Shown piece by piece: positions 15,931 to 21,407 of a stretch of DNA of 21,407 bases; position 1 is the stretch's first letter; every line of letters begins with the position of its first letter. The stretch lies in the NCBI GenBank assembly GCA_050181295.1, contig JBFXDI010000067.1:1-21407 (forward strand), given 5' to 3'. The notes beneath the pieces are model-generated. The model was not told the DNA's origin. It ran no database searches and worked only from the letters and a program-made list of their open reading frames with translations. The position numbers and the translations under genes were made by a program. Source of the stretch: JBFXDI01 sp050181295. Lineage in GTDB: Bacteria; Pseudomonadota; Alphaproteobacteria; Rhizobiales; Aestuariivirgaceae.

Positions 15931-17643
15931 TCAAACACCCCTCCGTCCCAGCATGTGGTCGCTCATCTTCTCGGCGATCATCATGGTCGGGAAATTGGTG
16001 TTGGCGCGGGGCACGCTTGGCATCACCGAGGCATCGCAGACGGAAAGACCCTCGACCCCGATCACGCGGCCATGCGGATCGACCACCGCCTCGCTGTCGT
16101 CCGGCGAGCCCATGCGGCAGGTGCCGCTCGCATGCCAGAGCCCGTGCACGCGCGAGCGCACGAAGCTTTCCAGCGCCTCGGAATCCTTGAGCAGCGTCGC
16201 GAGCGGCTTGTCCTCCGTCACCAGGCGGTCGATCAGCAGGCGGCGAAGTGGTGCCGGCCCATCGAGGAGCTTCGACAGGATGGTGGTGAGGACGAGGTTC
16301 TTGCGGCAGACGACCCCGAGATCGCGCAGCCGCTCGCTGTAGCTCGTTGGGAAGGGATCGATGGCGACCGGCCGCATGGCGGGCGACGCGATGAGGCGCG
16401 CGACGAGCTGAAAGCCGCGTTTCAGCCGCTCGACGTCGAGCGGATCGGCGAGGAGATTGAACTCGACATGCGGTTCGGCCAGCGGATCGGCGGAGACGAG
16501 CCGGAGCCGCCCGCGCGAGGCCGGCTTGTTGATCCACGCCATGAGCGAGCCGATCTGCTCGCCGACCGGATGCCAGCCGGTCTTGGAGGCGACCACGATG
16601 TACATGTCCTGCGGCGGCGCGCCCTCGACACCGGAGGAGAAGCGGGCCGCGAGGTGGATGTGGCGCCGCAGCGTGGAGGGCAGACGCGCATCGCGCGCCA
16701 TGAGCGCCGAGACGGAGGTCGCCGGATGATCTTGGAGGTTGCCGCCGACCCCCGGCCGGTCCGCTCTGACGGCGATGCCGAGCTTCTTCAGATCCGCGGC
16801 GGGTCCGATGCCTGAGCGCAGCAGGAAGGCCGGAGAATGCAGTGCGCCCGCCGAGACCACCACATGCCGCGCCTTCACGGTGCCGGAGGCTTCGCCGCGC
16901 TTGTAGCGGAGCCCCGTGGCGCGCGCGCCGTCGAACAGGATTTCTCCAACCCGCGCATGGTCGAGGATGCGCAGATTGGGCCGCCTGCGCGCGGCGTTGT
17001 CGAGATAGCCGATGGCGGCGGAGACGCGCCGGTCGTAGATGTTGGAGATGGCGACCGGGAAAACCCCGTCGCCGAACTCGCCGTTCTGGTCCTCGATCGG
17101 CGCAAAGCCCGCCTCGATGAGCGCCTTCTCGGCGGCGCGCGTGAAGCCCGGCCAGACGCTTCTGCCCACGCGCCGCACGGGGATCGGCCCCGAGTTGCCG
17201 TGCAGCGGCCCGCCGAAGTCGACGTCGCGCTCCATGCGCACGAAATAGGGAACGACATCCTTCCAGGCCCAGCCCGCCGCTCCATCGGCCGCCCATCCGT
17301 TGTAGTCGTCGGGCGTGCCGCGGTTGGCCTGCATGTCGTTGAGACTGGAGCCGCCGCCCATGAGCCGCGCCTGCTCGTAGCGGCGGGGCGGCGCTGCCGT
17401 TTCTGGCGCATTGTGCGGCACGGGCGTCAGATGCACGCGCAGGTCGCCCCACAGGTTCTTGGGGTCGAAATAGGCGATGCGCGGATAGCTGTCGAGAATG
17501 GCGGGCTCCATGCGGTCGGGCGGCGTGTCCCGCCCTGCCTCGAGCAGCACCACCTCGGTTCGTCCGTCCGCGGACAGACGGTTGGCGAGAACGCAGCCGG
17601 CCGAGCCGCCGCCGATGACGGCGAAATCACATTCGAGGTCCAT
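15931..17643 (-). CDS. GMC-family FAD oxidoreductase (choline dehydrogenase-like)
   Basis: Flavoprotein expected to oxidise an alcohol to an aldehyde. The protein is 570 aa, normal for the GMC family. FAD-binding motif GGGSAGC (11-17) and LLEAGRD (34-40) form the Rossmann fold. GMC signature 1 is RLMGGGSSLNDMQANRG (93-109), with Leu-Asn-Asp where choline dehydrogenases usually have Ile-Asn-Gly. GMC signature 2 lies in SAGALHSPAFLLRSGIG. The C-terminal catalytic part has WHASGTCRMG with likely base His504, and NTNFPTMMIAEK with the second active-site residue near 548-550. There is no signal peptide. ATG 17643 is chosen, with AAGGG upstream, over a GTG two codons earlier that sits on top of that site. 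It is first gene of the minus-strand cluster. Substrate unknown; an alcohol of the imported compound or its breakdown product is the natural guess. Confidence 0.92.
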   Translation of the reverse strand: MDLECDFAVIGGGSAGCVLANRLSADGRTEVVLLEAGRDTPPDRMEPAILDSYPRIAYFDPKNLWGDLRVHLTPVPHNAPETAAPPRRYEQARLMGGGSSLNDMQANRGTPDDYNGWAADGAAGWAWKDVVPYFVRMERDVDFGGPLHGNSGPIPVRRVGRSVWPGFTRAAEKALIEAGFAPIEDQNGEFGDGVFPVAISNIYDRRVSAAIGYLDNAARRRPNLRILDHARVGEILFDGARATGLRYKRGEASGTVKARHVVVSAGALHSPAFLLRSGIGPAADLKKLGIAVRADRPGVGGNLQDHPATSVSALMARDARLPSTLRRHIHLAARFSSGVEGAPPQDMYIVVASKTGWHPVGEQIGSLMAWINKPASRGRLRLVSADPLAEPHVEFNLLADPLDVERLKRGFQLVARLIASPAMRPVAIDPFPTSYSERLRDLGVVCRKNLVLTTILSKLLDGPAPLRRLLIDRLVTEDKPLATLLKDSEALESFVRSRVHGLWHASGTCRMGSPDDSEAVVDPHGRVIGVEGLSVCDASVMPSVPRANTNFPTMMIAEKMSDHMLGRRGV

Positions 17644-17671
17644 GTGCACCCTTGGAAATCCGCTTCGATTG

Positions 17672-17701
17672 AGCGTAGGTTGCGCGCCTGCGAATGGTCA
17701 A
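17672..17701 (-). promoter_or_regulatory. Candidate promoter for the GMC-importer-Rieske cluster
   Basis: On the minus strand, TTGACC (17701-17696, preceded by C, so CTTGAC as in many alphaproteobacterial promoters) and TACGCT (17677-17672) are 18 bases apart, matching 5 and 3 of 6 consensus positions. The -10 is 28 bases before the GMC ATG. The whole divergent gap (17644-17712) is only 69 bp, so any operator must overlap this promoter and the racemase-type gene's ribosome site. Confidence 0.35.
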
Positions 17702-17712
17702 GCGAGGAAGCC

Positions 17713-18405
17713 ATGCACGAGCAACCGGTCGGCATTCTGATGCTCGATACCGATTTCGAGCGCCTGCTGGGCGATGCGGGAAATCCGAAAACCTGGCCCT
17801 TCCCGGTGCGCATCCGGAAGGTGAAGGGCGCGACCGTCTCGGCGGTGGTGGACAAGGGCGCCGACGGGCTCGCGCGCATGTTCATCGACGCCGGCAAAGC
17901 GCTCATCCGCGAGGAGGCGGTGTCGGCCATCACCACCACCTGCGGCTTCCTGGTCGTGCATCAGCAGGCCCTGGCCGAGGCCCTGCCCGTTCCGGTTGCG
18001 ACCTCGAGCCTCCTGCAGATTCCGATCGTCGACAGCCTCCTGCCCAAGGGCAAGCGCACGGGCGTCCTGACCTTCGATGCGCGCGGGCTGAATCCCGCCA
18101 TGCTCGCCGCGGCCGGCGCCAGAGCCGACACACCGGTCGTCGGCCTGCCGCCCGAAGGGCATTTCCACCGCCGCATCCGCGAGAATGTGCAGCCCGACCT
18201 CAAAGCGCTCGACGCCGAAGTCCAGGACGTGACCGAAGGCTTTCTCAAGCAAAGGCCCGAGGTCGGCGCGCTGGTCGTCGAATGCGCCAACCTGCCGGGC
18301 TATTCGGCGACGCTCGCCGAGCGGTTCGGCATTCCGGTCTACGACCTCGTCACCATGGTGCGCTGGCTGAAAGCCGCCGTGACGCCGCCCCGCTATGCGG
18401 CCTGA
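17713..18405 (+). CDS. Aspartate/glutamate racemase superfamily protein
   Basis: Predicted cytosolic enzyme of 230 aa in the Asp/Glu/hydantoin racemase superfamily (PF01177-like), which also contains maleate isomerase and arylmalonate decarboxylase. Two cysteines sit where the superfamily keeps its acid/base pair: Cys77 in ITTTCGFL and Cys191 in VVECANLPGY. The presence of both favours racemisation or cis-trans isomerisation over decarboxylation. The N-terminus PVGILMLDTDFERLLGD is unusual, with a WPFPVRIRKVKGA segment. ATG 17713 has GAGGAAG just upstream; the open frame further upstream is antisense to the GMC gene. It is divergent from the GMC gene and followed after 62 bp by the DapA-like gene. 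The substrate is unknown. Confidence 0.85.
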   Translation: MHEQPVGILMLDTDFERLLGDAGNPKTWPFPVRIRKVKGATVSAVVDKGADGLARMFIDAGKALIREEAVSAITTTCGFLVVHQQALAEALPVPVATSSLLQIPIVDSLLPKGKRTGVLTFDARGLNPAMLAAAGARADTPVVGLPPEGHFHRRIRENVQPDLKALDAEVQDVTEGFLKQRPEVGALVVECANLPGYSATLAERFGIPVYDLVTMVRWLKAAVTPPRYAA

Positions 18406-18467
18406 TCGCTTGTCGCCAGGGAGGCGCGGGCGTACGTTTCAGAAGCTGAACCGAAGGAGCAGGAAGC

Positions 18468-19406
18468 ATGGCCGGTAAAATGCGCATCGCGGGTTCGTTC
18501 GTCGCCGTCATCACGCCATTCAACGCCGACGGCACGGTGGACTTCGAGGGCTTCCGCGCCAACCTCGATTTCCAGGAGAAGCACGGCACCTCGGCGGTGC
18601 TGATCCTCGGCTCGACCGGCGAGGTGAGCCTCCTGTCCCGCGAAGAGCGCCATGCGGTGATCCGCGAGACGGTGAAGTTCCGCAAAGGCCCGATGAAGTT
18701 CTTCTATGGCTGCACCGCCAACAATACCGACGAGACGATCGCCATGGTGAAGGTGGCGAAGGCCGAGGGCGCGGACGGCGCCATCCTCGCCGCGCCCTCC
18801 TATATCGCGGCGAGCGAGCCCGACATCGAGCGCTACCTCATCGAGATCGCCGACGCGACCGATCTGCCGCTCGGCGTCTACAACAACCCGCCGCGCGTCA
18901 AGACCGATCTTCCGACCGATGCGCTGCTCCGGGTCTTCAGGCATCCGAACTACGTGGTGCACAAGGAATCGACCACGCGGGTGGCGCAGGTCGCCCAGAT
19001 CCTCGCCGCCCGGCCGGATGTCTCGGTCATGTGCTGTGATTCCCCCAATCTCGGCCTCGTGGTGCCCACCATGTCGCTCGGCGGCCACGGCACGGCCAAC
19101 ATGACCGGCAACATCGCCCCGGCCGAGATGGCGGTGATGTCGAAGCCCTGGAAGGGCGACGGCGAGGCATTGAGCTTCCGGGAGACCTATCTGAAGCTCC
19201 TGCCGCTCCTCCACTTCACCTATTCGGCCGTGAACCCGGTGGCGGTGAAGTCGCTCATGAAGGCCTTAGGGCTCCCCGCGGGCGATCTCCGCCGGCCGCT
19301 CTCGGGCCTATCCGACGAGGCGGTCGCCAAGGGCCTGAAGATCGTCGCCGATCTCGGCCTCGACAAGCGCTACGGCTATCGGCCGGACAGGAAGCTCGCC
19401 GCCTGA
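18468..19406 (+). CDS. DapA-family (dihydrodipicolinate synthase-like) Schiff-base lyase
   Basis: Class I aldolase-type TIM-barrel protein of 312 aa from the DapA/N-acetylneuraminate lyase superfamily. Schiff-base Lys166 is in VVHKESTT, Tyr138 in VYNNPPR, and the carboxylate-binding loop is GSTGE (48-52), with Ser49 where dihydrodipicolinate synthases usually have Thr. The C-terminal NPVAVKSLMKALGL resembles DapA. ATG 18468 has AAGGAG and AGGAAG upstream. Although lysA follows within 300 bp, the cluster setting and loop change suggest a catabolic relative (lyase, dehydratase or deaminase) rather than the housekeeping lysine enzyme. It is probably co-transcribed with the racemase-type gene. 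The alternative, a true or second DapA serving lysine synthesis, cannot be excluded. Confidence 0.85.
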   Translation: MAGKMRIAGSFVAVITPFNADGTVDFEGFRANLDFQEKHGTSAVLILGSTGEVSLLSREERHAVIRETVKFRKGPMKFFYGCTANNTDETIAMVKVAKAEGADGAILAAPSYIAASEPDIERYLIEIADATDLPLGVYNNPPRVKTDLPTDALLRVFRHPNYVVHKESTTRVAQVAQILAARPDVSVMCCDSPNLGLVVPTMSLGGHGTANMTGNIAPAEMAVMSKPWKGDGEALSFRETYLKLLPLLHFTYSAVNPVAVKSLMKALGLPAGDLRRPLSGLSDEAVAKGLKIVADLGLDKRYGYRPDRKLAA

Positions 19407-19431
19407 CGACCGGCCTTCCGGAGGCTTGGAC

Positions 19432-19462
19432 TTGGCCAGCCCGATGCGGTAAGGACTATACC
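19432..19462 (+). promoter_or_regulatory. Candidate promoter for the lipoprotein-lysA unit
   Basis: TTGGCC (19432-19437) and TATACC (19457-19462) are 19 bases apart, each matching 4 of 6 consensus positions, ending 18 bases before the lipoprotein ATG. The spacing is longer than ideal. A separate promoter would be needed here if lptM-lysA has been cut off from transcription starting at argH. Confidence 0.25.
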
Positions 19463-19480
19463 CCAACGAGCGGGGCTTCC

Positions 19481-19666
19481 ATGATCCGGGCGAAGGACGC
19501 CATCCTGATACTGCTGATCGCCAGCCTTGTGGCCGGGTGCGGCGTGCGCGGGCCGCTCGAGCCGCCGCCCGGCCCGCATGTCTACACCAAGAAGAGCGAC
19601 CCCAACGACCGCAAGAAAGACGTCCACAAGGGCGACGACTTCGCTCTCGATCCTCTCGTGAACTGA
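19481..19666 (+). CDS. lptM: Small LptM-like lipoprotein
   Basis: 61-aa precursor with a lipoprotein signal: a basic start (MIRAK), hydrophobic core ILILLIASL and lipobox LVAGC with Cys20 as the lipidated residue. After cleavage the mature N-terminus reads CGVRGPLEPPPGP, matching the short C-G-x-x-G-P-L motif of LptM (YifL), which in Escherichia coli helps the LptD/LptE LPS translocon mature. The rest is hydrophilic and charged. ATG 19481 has only a weak upstream GAGCGGGG. It lies 12 bp before lysA, the usual arrangement in Hyphomicrobiales. The LptM role in alphaproteobacteria is inferred from the motif. Confidence 0.85.
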   Translation: MIRAKDAILILLIASLVAGCGVRGPLEPPPGPHVYTKKSDPNDRKKDVHKGDDFALDPLVN

Positions 19667-19678
19667 ACGCGGGCCTCC

Positions 19679-20944
19679 ATGCATCATTTCGCCTACAGGA
19701 ACGGCATCCTGCATGCCGAGGACGTGAACCTGCGTGAGCTGGCGGGCGACATCGGAACGCCCTTCTACTGCTATTCGACCGCGACGCTCGAGCGCCACTA
19801 CAGGGTCTTCGACGAGGCCTTCTCCGGGCTCGACCATATGGTCTGCTACGCCGTCAAGGCGAACGCCAACCAGGCGGTCATCAAGACCTTGGCAAATCTC
19901 GGCGCCGGCATCGACGTCGTGTCGGAGGGCGAGCTCAGGCGGGCGCTGGCGCTCGGCATCCCCGGCCGCCGCATCGTCTTCTCGGGCATCGGCAAGACGG
20001 CGCGCGAGATGGCGCTCGGGCTCAAGGAAGGCATCCTCTGCTTCAACGTCGAGTCGGAGCCCGAGCTCGAGATGCTTTCCGCCGTGGCGAGCCGCGTCGG
20101 CAGCCGCGCCACCGTGTCCTTCCGCATCAATCCGGACGTCGACGCCAGGACGCACGAGAAGATCACCACCGGCAAGGCCGAGAACAAGTTCGGCATTCCC
20201 TACGCCCGCGCCGAGGCGCTCTACGATAAGGCAGCCGGCCTCCCCGGCATCGAGGTGGCGGGCGCCGACATGCATATCGGCAGCCAGGTGACATCGCTCG
20301 AGCCCTTCGAGCAGGCTTATACGCTGCTCGCAGAGCTCGTCACGAAGCTCAGGGCCAAGGGACACGACATCCGTCACGTCGATCTCGGCGGCGGGTTGGG
20401 TATCCCCTACCGGCCGGAGGACCCCGAGCCGCCGCGGCCGGAAGCCTATGCCGCAATCGTCAAGAAGCTCTTCGGCGACATGCGGCTGAAGATCATTGCC
20501 GAGCCCGGCCGCATGATCGCGGGCAATGCCGGCATCCTCGTCACCCGCGTCATCCACGTGAAGGAGGGCGAGGAGCGCACTTTCGTGATCGTCGATGCCG
20601 CCATGAACGATCTCGTCCGCCCCACCCTCTACGACGCCTTCCACGACATCTGGCCCGTGCGGCAGGCGGACGCGTCGGCCGGCCCGCGGGTCGTGGACGT
20701 GGTGGGTCCGGTCTGCGAGTCGGGCGACTATCTCGCAAGACGCCGGGCGCTGCCGCCGCTCGAAGCGGGCGATCTCGTCGCCTTCATGACGGCCGGAGCC
20801 TATGGCGCCGTCCAGTCCGGCACCTACAACACCCGCCCGCTCGTGGGGGAGGTGCTGGTCAGGGGCGACCGCTCGGCGATTGTGCGCCCGCGCCAGACCT
20901 ACGAGGAGCTGATCGGCCTCGACCGCCTCGCCGACTGGCAGTAG
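19679..20944 (+). CDS. lysA: Diaminopimelate decarboxylase
   Basis: Last step of lysine synthesis: PLP-dependent decarboxylation of meso-diaminopimelate to L-lysine in the cytosol. The protein is 421 aa, the usual length. It is a fold-type III alanine-racemase-like barrel with PLP Lys60 in YAVKAN, HIGSQ (199-203), the phosphate-binding GGGLG (237-241), EPGR (275-278) and the active-site CESGDYLA motif with Cys346 from the second subunit. YGAVQSGTYNTRPL near the C-terminus completes the signature. ATG 19679 has weak GGGCCTCC upstream, so it may depend on translation from the lipoprotein gene 12 bp before it. Confidence 0.97.
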   Translation: MHHFAYRNGILHAEDVNLRELAGDIGTPFYCYSTATLERHYRVFDEAFSGLDHMVCYAVKANANQAVIKTLANLGAGIDVVSEGELRRALALGIPGRRIVFSGIGKTAREMALGLKEGILCFNVESEPELEMLSAVASRVGSRATVSFRINPDVDARTHEKITTGKAENKFGIPYARAEALYDKAAGLPGIEVAGADMHIGSQVTSLEPFEQAYTLLAELVTKLRAKGHDIRHVDLGGGLGIPYRPEDPEPPRPEAYAAIVKKLFGDMRLKIIAEPGRMIAGNAGILVTRVIHVKEGEERTFVIVDAAMNDLVRPTLYDAFHDIWPVRQADASAGPRVVDVVGPVCESGDYLARRRALPPLEAGDLVAFMTAGAYGAVQSGTYNTRPLVGEVLVRGDRSAIVRPRQTYEELIGLDRLADWQ

Positions 20945-20955
20945 TTCCTCTCCAA

Positions 20956-21029
20956 CGTCATTGTCGGGCCTGACCCGGCAATCCTCTTGAACATCAAAAG
21001 GATGCCCGGCTCGGAGGCCGGGCATGACG
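20956..21029. repeat. Composite palindromic repeat downstream of lysA
   Basis: The outer ends CGTCAT (20956-20961) and ATGACG (21024-21029) are inverted. Inside are two hairpins: TTGTCGGG (20961-20968) with CCCGGCAA (20974-20981, one G-U pair), and ATGCCCGGC (21002-21010) with GCCGGGCAT (21017-21025). This is the GTCATTGCCGGGC...GCCCGGGCATGAC type of dispersed element common in Hyphomicrobiales. It sits 11 bp after lysA and separates it from the next gene; there is no U-tract. Confidence 0.75.
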
Positions 21030-21110
21030 GCCTGCGGGATTGCGCGCACATCAACGTGATTTGGCGGCGCGGTGCAACTTTTGCCGCATTATGGCACTAT
21101 CTTGTCAGAG

Positions 21111-21407
21111 ATGACCAACGGCCCCGATCGCGCGCTCGCCGGCAGGATTCTCAGGACCCGTCTGGCGATCCTGTGGGAGAGGCTGTGGAGCGCATCCTTC
21201 CTCCCCCTGATGCTGCTCGGGCTCTCCGCGCTCGCCGTGCTGACGGGCGCGCTCGGCGCGCTTCCGGCGTGGGCGAGGCTCGCCGCGCTCGGGCTCGCGG
21301 CCCTCGCCGTCCTGATCCTGCTCATACCGGTGGCGAGGGTGCGTTTTCCCTCGACGGAAGAAGCCGTCCGCCGCATCGAATCCAATTCTCCCGCGCCGCA
21401 CCGGCCC
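21111..21407 (+). CDS. TIGR02302/DUF4175 family protein, N-terminal part (cut by window end)
   Basis: The first 99 codons of a longer gene, open to the end of the window. The protein starts MTNGPDRALAGRILRTRLAI, then shows WERLW and two hydrophobic segments (about 30-50 and 59-78), followed by VRFPSTEEAVRRIESNS and APHRP. The order ERLW, two membrane helices, then the P-T/S-xxEA-xRRIE motif is that of TIGR02302 proteins, roughly 850-residue alphaproteobacterial membrane proteins of unknown function with a long Gln/Pro-rich tail. Its place after lysA supports the call. The ATG has only AGAG upstream. Confidence 0.85.
   Translation, partial: MTNGPDRALAGRILRTRLAILWERLWSASFLPLMLLGLSALAVLTGALGALPAWARLAALGLAALAVLILLIPVARVRFPSTEEAVRRIESNSPAPHRP

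Noticed and set aside
16837..17712. Upstream extension of the racemase-type frame
   Set aside because: This part is antisense to the GMC gene. The real start at 17713 has a good ribosome site and a family-like N-terminus.
18468..19406. Naming the gene dapA
   Set aside because: The residues fit the superfamily but not uniquely dihydrodipicolinate synthase, and the setting suggests a catabolic role.
19376..21049. A 557-codon minus-strand frame covering lysA
   Set aside because: Antisense to lysA and the lipoprotein gene, which carry clear family motifs; the frame has none.

Overview
The window looks like a chromosomal segment of an alphaproteobacterium, most likely of the order Hyphomicrobiales (Rhizobiales). 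The case rests on four things: a tlpA-argH divergent pair, an lptM-type lipoprotein gene followed by lysA and the start of a TIGR02302/DUF4175 protein, palindromic intergenic repeats of the kind common in that order, and high GC from about 3.1 kb onward. The first 3.1 kb is visibly poorer in GC. No rRNA, tRNA, CRISPR array, transposase or integrase was seen.

Layout. (a) 1-3106, minus strand: surface-polysaccharide genes, namely a TviB/WbpO-type UDP-N-acetylhexosamine 6-dehydrogenase and a Wzy/O-antigen-ligase-type membrane protein, with a possible 28-codon reading frame between them. (b) 3107-6164, minus strand: katG (catalase-peroxidase) and a TlpA-like membrane-anchored thioredoxin. (c) 6170-7678: a palindromic repeat and argH, preceded by an 8-codon leader frame whose stop overlaps the argH start. 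(d) 7692-10830: paired palindromes, an ABC-2 type exporter (ATPase and membrane protein) and a divergent DUF6766 membrane protein. (e) 10834-19406: a catabolic-looking cluster. On the minus strand lie a GMC oxidoreductase, two PotB/PotC-like permeases, a PotA-like ATPase, a Tat-exported PotD-like binding protein and a Rieske oxygenase. Divergent from it on the plus strand lie an Asp/Glu-racemase-superfamily protein and a DapA-family lyase. (f) 19481-21407, plus strand: lptM-like lipoprotein gene, lysA, a palindromic repeat and the 5' end of a TIGR02302/DUF4175 gene.

How it fits together. In many Hyphomicrobiales, argH, the small lipoprotein gene, lysA and the TIGR02302 gene lie next to each other. 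Here about 11.8 kb of accessory DNA separates argH from the last three. Region (e) is the most interesting part: an importer for a small, probably cationic or quaternary-amine substrate sits with a Rieske oxygenase whose motifs recall glycine-betaine, stachydrine and carnitine oxygenases, plus a choline-dehydrogenase-like flavoenzyme, a racemase/isomerase-fold enzyme and a Schiff-base lyase. No ferredoxin reductase and no regulator is present. The substrate cannot be read from the sequence, so the pathway is a hypothesis.
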